Below, piece after piece: positions 1 through 8,381 of a stretch of DNA of 64,000 nt. The notes under the pieces are model-generated. The model was not told the origin of the DNA. It saw only the letters and a list, made by a program, of their open reading frames with translations, and searched no databases. Each line of letters starts with the position of its first letter. Position 1 is the first letter of the stretch. The stretch comes from CAVPLM01 sp963713545 (GTDB taxonomy: Bacteria; Actinomycetota; Thermoleophilia; RBG-16-64-13): NCBI GenBank assembly GCA_963713545.1, contig CAVQME010000003.1, positions 36,902 through 100,901 of the forward strand. The letters are read 5' to 3'. The position numbers were made by a program, and so were the translations under genes.

Positions 1-1048
1 TGGTGCGCTCGGGTTGCGTGGCCGTCACCACGGCCTCTGCCGTCCGCCCGGAGACCTTGAGCGCGGCAGCGGTCAAGGTCTCGGCGGTGGCTTCGGCGTC
101 AAGGGCCCGCCCGTTGACCGCGGCGACCACCCATGCTTGCTGCCCGTCGCTCGACCAGGTGGCATTCGCGGCCTTACGATTCACCTTGTCGTCGATCTTG
201 TCGAAGTAGGGATCCATCTTCTCCGCCGAGAGGTACGGCACCAGCGTGGACACCCCGTTCCGGTCCTCAGTGGAGAAATCCATATAGGCGCCGATCTGCT
301 CAGGAGTCAGGGTCCACTTGTTGTCGCCGTCCTTCAGCACGATCTTGGCGGAGATCATCGTCTTGGCCTGGGCGACCGCTCCCTCGCTGTCCTCGGCCTG
401 GATCTCGGGCTCCTTGAGCACCATCGGAACGGGAAGTCCCGTGGCGTGCAGAGTGAACAGCAAGGCCTTGAGCTGCTCGCGTACCGAAGCCTGATCTACC
501 ACCCGTCCCTTTTGGCCCTCCACGACTCTGACGGTGGTGCCATCGATCGACAGCCCCGCGTTGACCGGGGGCATGTCGACCTCTTTGGCCACTTCGGCCA
601 GGACTTCGTCCATGAGCGCGCTGTCGACCGTCCCCTGCAGAGGGATGTCCTTGTCGTTGAAGAGCAGCCTTACCCGCCGGGCCATATCGACCACGAAGTT
701 GCTCTCGCGCGACGCCTCCATGGCAGACGCGACCGCGCCGGTCACGTCGATCTTGGTACCAACATCGCGAGGCATGACGTCCCAGCTCTTTTCACCGCTC
801 GTAAGAGTGATGGGCTCGTCTTGGGCTTGTTTGACCAGCCGGGTGACGGCGGCGGTGGCCTCGTCGCGGGTCATTCCTCCGACAGGGTGGCCGGAAATCG
901 TGACTCCAGCGTGCACCTTGTTGTAGTAGAGGGCGGAGTCTATTAGGGCGACGAGCCCGACGAGAGCGATGACACAAGCGACGGCGATAAGGATGCGCAG
1001 TCTCCTGCGGCCGCGCCGGCGTTTCTTGCTAGCTGTCTTCTTTGCCAA
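1..1048 (-). CDS. VanW/YoaR-like membrane-anchored protein, N-terminal part (runs off the window edge)
   Basis: The reading frame begins at a TTG (1046-1048), about 11 bases after a GAGGAG ribosome binding site, and stays open to the left edge, so the C-terminus is missing. The visible 349 residues start with a Lys/Arg-rich stretch, then one transmembrane or signal-anchor helix (about residues 17-40). The next segment, GVTISGHPVGGMTRDEA, is typical of YoaR/VanW proteins, and two repeats of the putative peptidoglycan-binding type (PG_binding_4) follow. The VanW domain itself would lie outside the window. The family is associated with the cell envelope, but its biochemical role is unknown. The start is inferred because no ATG or GTG fits better. 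Confidence 0.7.
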   Translation of the reverse strand, partial: MAKKTASKKRRRGRRRLRILIAVACVIALVGLVALIDSALYYNKVHAGVTISGHPVGGMTRDEATAAVTRLVKQAQDEPITLTSGEKSWDVMPRDVGTKIDVTGAVASAMEASRESNFVVDMARRVRLLFNDKDIPLQGTVDSALMDEVLAEVAKEVDMPPVNAGLSIDGTTVRVVEGQKGRVVDQASVREQLKALLFTLHATGLPVPMVLKEPEIQAEDSEGAVAQAKTMISAKIVLKDGDNKWTLTPEQIGAYMDFSTEDRNGVSTLVPYLSAEKMDPYFDKIDDKVNRKAANATWSSDGQQAWVVAAVNGRALDAEATAETLTAAALKVSGRTAEAVVTATQPERT

Positions 1049-1192
1049 TAAGGGTCGTGCTCCTCAAATCGCGGATGGTACAAGATAACAGATGCAGGCC
1101 ATTTCATTGAGGTTCCAGCCCTGCCGTTGAGATCCTCAAACGAAGCTGCCGTGGCCTTTCAGGCGCGGGCTTTGCAGAAGATCTGGTGCCGC

Positions 1193-1221
1193 TTGACATC
1201 GCTGGATTAGAGGTCTAGATT
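1193..1221 (+). promoter_or_regulatory. Sigma-70-type promoter for the secreted beta-helix protein
   Basis: A perfect TTGACA (1193-1198) is separated by 17 bases from TAGATT (1216-1221). This predicts transcription from about 1228, roughly 255 bases before the next plus-strand gene. It is the best match to the housekeeping consensus in this intergenic region. Confidence 0.6.
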
Positions 1222-1482
1222 TAAGACCAATATACATTCGAGCCTTGCCCGTGCTACCTGAGACACGCCGGCAAGAAGACGGTTCCTGAACATCTGCCAA
1301 CCAGCGACGGTGGCGTGACAGTCGGCCCAAGGGGGTGATATCCGCTGAGGGATCTGGGGACGAAACGAAATCTGCATAGTAGTGTCAGGGGCGAGTGACT
1401 GCGACCGGCCGGTTCCGGGCCGAGGCGGCTTTGCCGTCGGCCCAGCGACCGGAGGGGTCAGTCTGTACGAGGAGTGGGAGAT
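1222..1482 (+). other. Long untranslated leader of the downstream gene, with a hairpin at 1417-1443
   Basis: About 255 bases separate the predicted transcription start from the ATG at 1483. The stretch holds no convincing short gene. A GC-rich hairpin (7 bp, a 2-base bulge, then 4 bp around a TTT loop) lies at 1417-1443, about 40 bases before the start codon. I compared it by eye with the common riboswitch cores and recognised none. It may be only a structured 5' leader. Confidence 0.35.
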
Positions 1483-3549
1483 ATGACACAGAGAAGGCGC
1501 TTGATCACGATCTCGGTGGCCATGGTCCTGGTGGTGTTGCTGCTGGTTTCGATAACGGCAGTGGCGACGGCAGGGGCGACTTTCAGCGCCCAGTGCTACG
1601 TCAAGAACGTGAGCAAAGTAGTAGCAGCGGGTGAAACTTGGACCGTTACTCAGACCACCCGCCTGTCGAAACTGACCGTCGCCCCGGGCGGGATAATCGC
1701 CGCGCCCGAGGGCATGAGCGTCACGCTGACGGTCAACGGAGTCGAGACCGGAGGCCTGCTGGTGACGACACCAGGGGTCGAAACGAGAATAGGTCCAGGC
1801 ACGTACCAGGGTAATGTCGTGCTTACCGTGACCGACGAGAACCTGGTCAAGTACGAGCAAGCAGGCGGCCCGCCCCCGGGCGGCGGCGGCCCGCCTCCAG
1901 GAGCCGCGGCTGTGGAAGCGCAGCAAGACGGCCCGCCTCCCCCAGCGGCGCCCGTGTTCTTCCCCTTCCGCCAGGCTCTCTACGTGGACGAGAGTGGGGT
2001 CGTCCACGAGAAGTCCGTGTGGGCCGCGATCAGCGGGGGACCGGTGACGGACACCTCCGCGACGAACCTGCGGGTGACATCGACCGGTGAGAACTTCAAT
2101 GGGGTCTTCGTGACCGATGCTGCCTACACCCTCTGGGGACCCAAGATCAATCTCACCGGCAACGGCCGTAGCGACTTCGTCGGCTACGGCGCAGCCGTAG
2201 TGTCCCGGGGCGAGGATGCGAGAGTGGTGGTCGATGGAGCAAGGATCGTGACCGACGGTGTGGTCCGGTCCGCCATCGTGGCCGACACGGGCAGCAACAT
2301 GATCGTCAAGAACTCCTACATCCAGACGAACGACGGCGTTCTGCCCGCCGACTACGTGCCCACCATCGACACGACCCAGATGAGGTCGGTGCCCTGGATG
2401 TTGAGCCTGTCGGGCAACTGCCGGGCCACCAACCTGCTGGGGACCAATACCAAGGCTAGCTACATCAATTCGTACATCGGAGCGGAGGGTTGGGGTGTGC
2501 TTTCCACCGACGGTTGCACGACCCCGACGCTCACGGCCATCAACAGCACGATAGCCATCACCGGTCCTGACGGGTACGGATCGTACGGTATCGGCGATGC
2601 CACCGAGAACTTCCTTGGCTGCACGTTCGACGTCGCCACCTACGCCACCATCAGCAGAGGCAGCTTCCTCTACTACGGTGACAGCACTCGCGATGCCGTG
2701 AAGAAGCTCAATGCCGATCTCGATCTCGGGCTCACGGCAGCCGAGCTCAGGAAGATCCCGGTCAAAGCGACAGTGGTCAACTCCGACCGCTTCGGCATCA
2801 TGTGGCATGGCGGCGGCACGGTGGATATCAGCGGCGGCACCATCTTCAACACCGGGGAGACAACCTTCCTCGACAAAGGCCAGAACATCGCGATCACCGT
2901 GGACGGCTCGAAAGGCGCCAAGCTGAACCCGGGCAACGGCGTGATCCTGCAGCTGATGGATGACGACGATCCCGGTCCGGTACCCCCGGCCATGACGAAC
3001 ACCGGTATCTGGCACCAGAAGACCGACCCCGTCGCCGTGCAAGAGGGTCACGACATCTTCGCCGCAGGGGCCACCGACGCGCTCGCTACCTTCAAGAACA
3101 TCAAGCTGGCTGGTGACTTCTTCAACGGCATGCGCGGCGACATCGGCGGCATGGGAGGCATGATGCCGCCCAGCCCAAGGAACATGGGTCTTACCTTCCA
3201 GGAGTCCGCCATCACCGGACTGATCACCGCATCCACCACCAACAACCGTTTCGCCGACACCATCCCCGCAGAGGATTTCAGGTACCTGGGTGAAGTGGAC
3301 AACACTCCCAGCGAAACCATCAACAACGGCGTGATCGTCGGACTGGCCAGGTCCACCTGGGTCGTCACCGGCACGTGCTACCTGACCAAGTTGTCGCTCG
3401 ACTCCAATTCTTCCGTCAGGGCCGCCTTCGGCCACGGGCTGACGATGACGGTCGATCCCGACGGCGCAGCTGGGGAAGCCCCCGCAGTCCTGACCCCGAT
3501 CGTTCCCGGCCAGACTTACACGGGTTACATCGTGTTGACGCTTAGCTAG
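1483..3549 (+). CDS. Secreted right-handed beta-helix-like protein of unknown function
   Basis: The ATG at 1483 is preferred over a GTG at 1474 because AGGAG (1470-1474) sits 8 bases before it. The product is 688 residues, with an N-terminal hydrophobic signal or anchor (about residues 7-30). A short domain (about 30-125) comes next and is followed by a Pro/Gly-rich linker (GGPPPGGGGPPPG type). A long region of short repeated strands rich in Asn, Thr, Gly and Asp (about 160-570) is the composition expected of a parallel beta-helix. The C-terminal 70 residues (STWVVTGTCYLTKLSLDSN) resemble the segment after the signal peptide (ETWTVTQTTRLSKLTV), so the helix may be bracketed by two copies of one module. 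Similar proteins act as adhesins or polysaccharide enzymes, but no catalytic motif is seen. An 811-codon frame on the other strand is a shadow. Confidence 0.65.
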   Translation: MTQRRRLITISVAMVLVVLLLVSITAVATAGATFSAQCYVKNVSKVVAAGETWTVTQTTRLSKLTVAPGGIIAAPEGMSVTLTVNGVETGGLLVTTPGVETRIGPGTYQGNVVLTVTDENLVKYEQAGGPPPGGGGPPPGAAAVEAQQDGPPPPAAPVFFPFRQALYVDESGVVHEKSVWAAISGGPVTDTSATNLRVTSTGENFNGVFVTDAAYTLWGPKINLTGNGRSDFVGYGAAVVSRGEDARVVVDGARIVTDGVVRSAIVADTGSNMIVKNSYIQTNDGVLPADYVPTIDTTQMRSVPWMLSLSGNCRATNLLGTNTKASYINSYIGAEGWGVLSTDGCTTPTLTAINSTIAITGPDGYGSYGIGDATENFLGCTFDVATYATISRGSFLYYGDSTRDAVKKLNADLDLGLTAAELRKIPVKATVVNSDRFGIMWHGGGTVDISGGTIFNTGETTFLDKGQNIAITVDGSKGAKLNPGNGVILQLMDDDDPGPVPPAMTNTGIWHQKTDPVAVQEGHDIFAAGATDALATFKNIKLAGDFFNGMRGDIGGMGGMMPPSPRNMGLTFQESAITGLITASTTNNRFADTIPAEDFRYLGEVDNTPSETINNGVIVGLARSTWVVTGTCYLTKLSLDSNSSVRAAFGHGLTMTVDPDGAAGEAPAVLTPIVPGQTYTGYIVLTLS

Positions 3550-3628
3550 ATCAGAAACGACGGCCGATGGCCGAGGGGCAGGGTCGGCGACAGGCGGCCC
3601 GAATGCCCGAGCCGGCATTGGAAGGAAC

Positions 3629-3659
3629 GGGGGCCGCGTCACTCCGTGACGCGGCCCCC
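3629..3659 (+). terminator. Strong hairpin terminator after the beta-helix gene
   Basis: A perfect 14-bp stem (3629-3642 with 3646-3659) encloses a TCC loop. It lies 80 bases after the stop of the preceding gene and before the HAD gene. No T-tract follows, as is common in GC-rich genomes. Confidence 0.7.
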
Positions 3660-3744
3660 CGGCGTCTGCGGGCCCTCACCGCGATCGCGTTCTCCGCGAC
3701 CTCGCAGTCGCACGCCGACATCTGCGAAGCGCTAACATCTCGGC

Positions 3745-4413
3745 ATGACGGACGCTCTCGTTTTCGACCTCGACGGGACCCTCTGGGATGCCGCGGCCGC
3801 CTCGACCCGCGGTTGGAACCGGGCCCTCGACCAGATGGGTGTCTCTTCGCGAGTCACGGTGGACGACATCAGGTCGGTCTCTGGCCGGCCGTTCGCTCGA
3901 TGCGTCGAGGTTCTGCTCCCCGAACTCGGTCCCGCGACGGAACACACTCTCCGTGTGCTGGAGGAGCACGAACGCATCGAGATCGAGGCCGTGGGCGGAC
4001 ACCTCTACCAAGGCGTGGCCGGCGGCCTCCTGCAACTGGCCGCGGTTTGCCGGCTGTTCCTGGTCAGCAATTGTCCGGGCTGGTACCTTGACGCGTTCTT
4101 CCGGGCCAGCGATCTGCGGGAGTGCTTCACCGGCTGGGACTGCCACGGGTCGTCTGGGCTGAGCAAGGCCGCGATGCTGGTGGACCTGAGCAACAGATAT
4201 GATCTTGGGTGCGCCACGTATGTGGGCGACACCCGAGGCGACCGGGAAGCGGCGGAGCAAGCCGGTATGGAGTTCGCCTTCGTGCGCTACGGGTTCGGAG
4301 ACGTGGGGCCGGTGCCGCTCGCGTTCGACAGCTTCGGCGAACTTGCCAGGTACTACCTCAGCTCCTGTGGCGGCCCGTCCACGGCCGGTCTTGGCCGGGA
4401 TGGGCAGACCTAG
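3745..4413 (+). CDS. HAD-superfamily hydrolase (phosphoglycolate-phosphatase-like)
   Basis: This 222-residue cytoplasmic protein has the HAD motifs in order. FDLDGTLWD near the N-terminus supplies the nucleophile and acid/base aspartates. LVSNCPGW is motif II, with Ser binding the phosphate. A lysine in LSKAAML is motif III. YVGDTRGDREAA carries the metal-binding aspartates of motif IV. The cap is helical, between motifs I and II, as in phosphoglycolate phosphatase and beta-phosphoglucomutase relatives. The substrate cannot be assigned. The TAG stop is followed directly by the ATG of the next gene in the same frame, so the two are almost certainly co-transcribed and translationally coupled. 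Confidence 0.85.
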   Translation: MTDALVFDLDGTLWDAAAASTRGWNRALDQMGVSSRVTVDDIRSVSGRPFARCVEVLLPELGPATEHTLRVLEEHERIEIEAVGGHLYQGVAGGLLQLAAVCRLFLVSNCPGWYLDAFFRASDLRECFTGWDCHGSSGLSKAAMLVDLSNRYDLGCATYVGDTRGDREAAEQAGMEFAFVRYGFGDVGPVPLAFDSFGELARYYLSSCGGPSTAGLGRDGQT

Positions 4414-5454
4414 ATGGACTCCCGGGAGCGCGTCCGGACAGCCCTCGCCGGCGGACGCCCCGACAGAGTGCCCTGCGCTCTTGGCTTCTTCCTCCAGCCA
4501 CTCTTCGGTGTCGAGGATGCCGACGAGCTGTTTCAGACCGATGTCAGATTCGTCGGATTCGATCCACCCGTCGAGCAAGACCGTTTATTGGAGTACCTCG
4601 AGGCTTTGCCGGCGGACGTGCACGTGGGGAGTGAGGCTCAGCTCCGCACCTATGAGGAGTGGGGCTATCGACCCGCTGAGGACTCGATCCACCCGCTGGG
4701 GCGGCTCCGGTCCACCGCCGAATGGACCCGCGGCCTTCTGCCCGACTTCTCCGACCGGCGAAGGCATCAACGCCTCGCAGAGGATGTGCGGCGCCTCCAA
4801 GACCGCGGGCTGGCAGTGGCCGCTTCTCCTCCACACCTCGGGGGAGAGTTGTTCGAGAGCGCTTGGCGTCTACGCGGCTTCGAGCGTTTCATGAGAGATC
4901 TTGTGAAGGAACCCGAATTGGTGGGGTACCTGATCGACCAGCTGGCCGCGTTGGCGACAGAGAGCGCAGTCATCCTTGCGCGTTGCGGGGTCGATATCCT
5001 CATCCTCGATGACGATGTGGCCTATTGCGGCGGCCTGCTCATCAGCCCGTTCATGTGGCGCCGGTTCTTCAAGCCCCGACTCGCCCGGATCATCGAGGCC
5101 GCTCGGCGGGTGGCACCGGACCTATTGATCTTCTATCACAGTGACGGGGACTTCACCAGGCTTCTCCCAGACCTGGTGGAGCTGGGAGTGAACGTTGTCA
5201 ACCCGGTAGCGCCGGACTGTATGGACGCCGCGGCCATCCGCCGCGCCTTCGGCGGGCGCCTGGCGCTGTGGGGGACTGTCGGCACCGCTGTCACCTGGGA
5301 CCTGGGCACGCCCGCCCAGATCCGCGAAGAAGTGCGGCAGCGGACAGCCTCGGTGGGCAGGTCCGGCCTGCTGCTGTCTCCTGCCTACGATCTCGACTTT
5401 GCTCCGCGAAGGAACGTGGCCGCGTTCAGCGAGGCCGTGCGCGACCTCGGATAG
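4414..5454 (+). CDS. Uroporphyrinogen decarboxylase (URO-D/MtaA) family protein
   Basis: The 346-residue product starts with SRERVRTALAGGRPDRVP, the typical opening of URO-D-like proteins of the corrinoid methyltransferase branch (MtaA, MtbA and relatives). It ends with a barrel segment containing LLSPAYDLDF. A histidine in FYHSDGD falls where this branch binds zinc or substrate. True heme-pathway HemE has a different N-terminus, so a methyl-transfer or other decarboxylase role is more likely. No corrinoid protein or activase lies nearby. It is coupled to the HAD gene upstream with zero spacing. Confidence 0.75.
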   Translation: MDSRERVRTALAGGRPDRVPCALGFFLQPLFGVEDADELFQTDVRFVGFDPPVEQDRLLEYLEALPADVHVGSEAQLRTYEEWGYRPAEDSIHPLGRLRSTAEWTRGLLPDFSDRRRHQRLAEDVRRLQDRGLAVAASPPHLGGELFESAWRLRGFERFMRDLVKEPELVGYLIDQLAALATESAVILARCGVDILILDDDVAYCGGLLISPFMWRRFFKPRLARIIEAARRVAPDLLIFYHSDGDFTRLLPDLVELGVNVVNPVAPDCMDAAAIRRAFGGRLALWGTVGTAVTWDLGTPAQIREEVRQRTASVGRSGLLLSPAYDLDFAPRRNVAAFSEAVRDLG

Positions 5455-5539
5455 CCAGTGGCGCTGCCGCGCGCCGTCGCCCGCTCCACCGGCGGCTGCT
5501 TCGCCAGGCGGGCGGGGCCGGCAGGCGGCGAGGCGGGAT

Positions 5540-5935
5540 CTACGCCACCGCCATGGCCTCGAGCTCGATCATCCAGTCGGGCTGGGCGAGGCGCACGACT
5601 TGTACCAGCGTAGATGTGGGCTTGCACCCTGCCGCCTTCAGCCGCTCCCCGACGACCGGCACAGCTTCCAAAAAAGCAGGAATATCGGTCGTGAAGTAGT
5701 TGAGCTGGACCAGATCGGAGAGCTTCAAGCCTGCGTGGCCGAGAACGATCTCGAGGTTGTCTAGGGCCGCGTGAAACTGGGCCACCATGTCCCCGGCGTG
5801 CAACGTGTTGCCATCCTTGTCCACCGAGAGTTGGCCCGAGACCAAGACGGTCCGGCGCACGCCCTCGAGCTCGATCGCCTGAGAGAAGTCTAATTGATCC
5901 TGCCATGTTCCCGGGTTTATCGCTCTCTTCTGCAT
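5540..5935 (-). CDS. RidA/YjgF/UK114 family enamine-imine deaminase
   Basis: The 131-residue protein is the standard length for the family. It carries the recognisable segments VSGQLSVDKDGNTLHAGD, a helix with ALDNLEIVLGHAG, and STLVQVVRLAQPDWMIELEAMA near the C-terminus. RidA proteins hydrolyse reactive enamine or imine intermediates made by PLP enzymes. The usual active-site Arg in a C.R or VR context appears as VVRLA. A GGAGG-type site lies just upstream of the ATG. It is convergent with the URO-D-family gene and divergent from the amidohydrolase gene at 6082. Its exact physiological substrate is not visible. Confidence 0.85.
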   Translation of the reverse strand: MQKRAINPGTWQDQLDFSQAIELEGVRRTVLVSGQLSVDKDGNTLHAGDMVAQFHAALDNLEIVLGHAGLKLSDLVQLNYFTTDIPAFLEAVPVVGERLKAAGCKPTSTLVQVVRLAQPDWMIELEAMAVA

Positions 5936-6081
5936 GTTGCTGACCTCCTATCGCTTTGCTGTGCCGGTGATGCCGCACGCGCATCGGCCGCAGGCAGGTC
6001 GACCTCGAGGACACGCTTCCCGCTTACGGAATGGCCTGAGGTACACTGCTGCGACCACTAGAGTATAGGGAGAACCGGACC

Positions 6082-7077
6082 GTGATGAAGATCGATCTCG
6101 AGAACCACTTCTGCACCGAGGCGTGGATCCAAGCCCTCCGCGACAATCCCGGCTATCCCCGGCTGGAGAACGAGGGCGAGAGACTCTCCCCCGAAGTGTG
6201 GAGCTCCATGGCCAAGAAGCGGGAGCTTCTCGATCTGGGTGAGGGCCGCATCGAGCACATGGATGCCTCCGGTATCGACCTCGCGTACCTTTCTCTTACC
6301 TCGCCCGGAGTTGAGGCCTTCGATCCAGCGGTAGGGGTCAAGGTCGCGGAGAACGCCAACGACCTTCTGGCCGAGGCGGTCGCCCGCCACCCCGACCGCC
6401 TCGGCGGCTGGGCCACCATCGCGCCCAAGGATGTCGACCACGCCGTCAAAGAACTCGAGCGCTGCGTCAAGAAACTGGGCTTCAAGGGATGGGATACTCA
6501 CTCCAACTTCGGCGACTCGTACCTGGACGACCCCATGTACTGGCCCATCCTGGCCAAGGTCGAGGAGTTGGACGTGCCGATCTATCTCCATCCGGCCATC
6601 CCCATGATCCCGGAACTGCGGACCTTCGGGTTCGTGCTCGCGGGTCCCACGTTCGGCTTCGGGGTCGAAGTGGCCTACGTGTTCATGCGGATGATCGTGC
6701 GGGGCGTCTTCGATCGGTTTCCCCGGCTGAAGATCATCATGGGGCACTACGGGGAAGCCCTGCCCTTTTTCGTCAACCGGGTCGACTGCGCCTACCGACA
6801 GGGCAAAGGAGCGCCGAATCCCGAATTCGGTCCGGGCAGCAAGAAATGGGCGAGCGAGTACATCCTCAGCAACCTCTGGGTCACCACCAGCGGTAACTAC
6901 TACCCGCCGGCGTACTACTGCTCCAGGGATGGTCTGGGAGGGGACAAGATCCTGCTGGGCTCCGACTTCCCCTACGAGAAGATGAACACGTGCACCGACT
7001 TCATCTTGAGTCTCGACCTACCGGAGGATGAGCAGGCCCGGGTGTTCACGGCGAACGCCCGGGCCCTAGGCTTCTGA
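6082..7077 (+). CDS. Amidohydrolase-family metal-dependent decarboxylase (ACMSD/gamma-resorcylate decarboxylase-like), paralogue A
   Basis: The start is GTG 6082 or ATG 6085, after AGGGAGA at 6067-6073. The product is 331 residues, a TIM-barrel amidohydrolase. Likely metal ligands are Glu and His in the N-terminal ENHF (an E-x-H pattern as in gamma-resorcylate decarboxylase), His in YLHPA, His in MGHYGE, and Asp in GSDFPYE. The family performs non-oxidative decarboxylation or hydrolysis of aromatic or related acids. A close paralogue lies in opposite orientation at 8382-9395. The differing residues near the N-terminus and around the barrel mouth suggest related but distinct substrates. Confidence 0.8.
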   Translation: MMKIDLENHFCTEAWIQALRDNPGYPRLENEGERLSPEVWSSMAKKRELLDLGEGRIEHMDASGIDLAYLSLTSPGVEAFDPAVGVKVAENANDLLAEAVARHPDRLGGWATIAPKDVDHAVKELERCVKKLGFKGWDTHSNFGDSYLDDPMYWPILAKVEELDVPIYLHPAIPMIPELRTFGFVLAGPTFGFGVEVAYVFMRMIVRGVFDRFPRLKIIMGHYGEALPFFVNRVDCAYRQGKGAPNPEFGPGSKKWASEYILSNLWVTTSGNYYPPAYYCSRDGLGGDKILLGSDFPYEKMNTCTDFILSLDLPEDEQARVFTANARALGF

Positions 7078-7095
7078 GATAGCGCACCGGATCGG

Positions 7096-8274
7096 CTAGT
7101 ACGGGGTGATCGTAAGCTCCTGCACGCTGATCGAGACGAAGAACTGCTGGCTCACGGTGCCCTTCTCGTCTGCGTAGACCAGCTTCAGGTCGGTCGCCCC
7201 GGGACCCACCACGTCGAAGGTCCAAACGAGCGCGCCCTTGGTCGACTTGCCGTAGGGGAAGAACTGCGGGTCCTCCCGCAACTCGACGACCGCGCTGTCG
7301 TAGGGATCGAGTCGCCAGATCAGATTGTCCGCGGTGTCGTCGGGCAAGATCAGCACCAGGGCCGTCGCCGTGGTCGGCACCACCTGGATTTGTCCGTTGG
7401 CCTTTGGTCCGATGACGACGGTCCCGTCCGGGATGTCGATCGGCGGGAAGGGCAGGGTAGTGGTCGTCGTAGGGGGCAACGTGGTCGTCGTCGACGGTGC
7501 CTGCGTGGTGGTCGTCGGCGGCTTGGTCGTTGTTGTGGTGGGGGGCTTGGTAGTCGTAGTCGTCGGCGGCTTGGTGGTGGTGGTCGAAGGCGGTCGGGTC
7601 GTTGTTGTCGGCGCCGCCGTTGTTGTGGTGGGGGCGGCAGTCGTAGTGGTGGTGGCTTCGGTCGTGGTGGTCGTGGCTTCGGTCGTTGTGGTCGTGGCCT
7701 CGGTCGTAGTGGTCGACGACGCCGTTGTGGTCGACTCGGCCACCGTGGTCGTCGTGGACAGATCTTCGGCGGAGACGATGCGTATGGTGCAACTGAAGGA
7801 CCTGTTCACCTTGCCGCTCAGGCTGACGTTGTCGGCCTTCACCGTGACGTCCCCCTGATCGAGCGTGAGTCCAGAGTAGGTGTAGATCGCCTTCGGAGTC
7901 GGCGCATACGATACGTAGGATATCTGAGGCCCGGGGAATACCTGCACCAGATCGGCGTTGAGAGCGCTCACGTCCCAGGCCGACCCGTCTTCGGGATTGC
8001 CGGTGAGCTGCAGAAGGACAACCCAGCCTGTCCCCACTACTACGGTGGAGCCGTTCTGCTTCTCGGTGATCGCCACCGTGGGAGCCGGGAGATTGGGAAC
8101 AGCTGCCCCCGTGGTGCTGGTGGTCGTCGTCGTTTCGGGGGCCGCAGGCTCATCTTTAGTCGCGCGGCCTACGAAGAAGGCGATCAAGAAGACGACGATG
8201 ATACCTATCACTATCCACAGCCACCAAAGACGTCGAAAGACGCCCGACCCGCCCGTACCGCCCTGTCCTGCCAT
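7096..8274 (-). CDS. Membrane-anchored Thr-rich protein with two possible chagasin-like (inhibitor I42) domains
   Basis: The start is set at ATG 8274, since AGGAGG lies 6 bases upstream. An ATG 15 bases earlier overlaps that site. The 392-residue product has one N-terminal transmembrane helix (WWLWIVIGIIVVFLIAFFVG), an extracytoplasmic domain, a threonine-rich linker of about 100 residues with TTTT and KPPTTTT repeats, and a C-terminal domain of about 110 residues. Both domains have the beta-rich shape and a motif reminiscent of cysteine-protease inhibitors of family I42: LTGNPEDGSAW in the first, LPDDTADNLIWRLD in the second. That assignment is an inference. The gene is last in an apparent operon with the alpha/beta hydrolase and amidohydrolase upstream. 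Confidence 0.6.
   Translation of the reverse strand: MAGQGGTGGSGVFRRLWWLWIVIGIIVVFLIAFFVGRATKDEPAAPETTTTTSTTGAAVPNLPAPTVAITEKQNGSTVVVGTGWVVLLQLTGNPEDGSAWDVSALNADLVQVFPGPQISYVSYAPTPKAIYTYSGLTLDQGDVTVKADNVSLSGKVNRSFSCTIRIVSAEDLSTTTTVAESTTTASSTTTTEATTTTTEATTTTTEATTTTTAAPTTTTAAPTTTTRPPSTTTTKPPTTTTTKPPTTTTTKPPTTTTQAPSTTTTLPPTTTTTLPFPPIDIPDGTVVIGPKANGQIQVVPTTATALVLILPDDTADNLIWRLDPYDSAVVELREDPQFFPYGKSTKGALVWTFDVVGPGATDLKLVYADEKGTVSQQFFVSISVQELTITPY
7452..7762 (-). repeat. Low-complexity repeat encoding the Thr-rich linker
   Basis: A run of ACC/ACG/ACA-type codons (read on the minus strand) encodes tandem TTTTT blocks spaced by KPP, AAP, EA or LPP. Three almost identical KPPTTTTT units sit near the middle. 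Such linkers are flexible and often O-glycosylated in actinobacteria. The repeat may vary in length between strains by slippage. Confidence 0.75.
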
Positions 8275-8381
8275 GACTCCCCTCCTCATGTCCCTAGATC
8301 AGCTGTCTCCGACGGTGTACTCCCGTTTTCAGTTCCATACGGGCCTCGTGACTCCTCGTGGGTGGACGACGTCCAAGGTCT

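Noticed and set aside
1222..1482. Possible c-di-GMP riboswitch in the leader
   Set aside because: A GGGGACGAAACGAAA stretch caught the eye, but the rest of the GEMM core (GCAAACC and its helices) is absent.
1207..3642. 811-codon open frame on the minus strand
   Set aside because: It is the antisense shadow of the beta-helix gene at 1483-3549. It has no family resemblance and a composition rich in His, Gly, Arg and Val, as expected from GC-rich antisense frames.
4411..4416. TAG between the HAD and URO-D-family genes as a possible pyrrolysine codon
   Set aside because: The TAG is directly followed by an ATG in frame that opens a complete family-length protein, and the HAD protein before it is complete. 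It is an ordinary stop and start.
7452..7762. Repeat resembling a CRISPR or satellite array
   Set aside because: The units are codon repeats for a Thr-rich linker inside an intact protein frame, with no spacers of uniform length.
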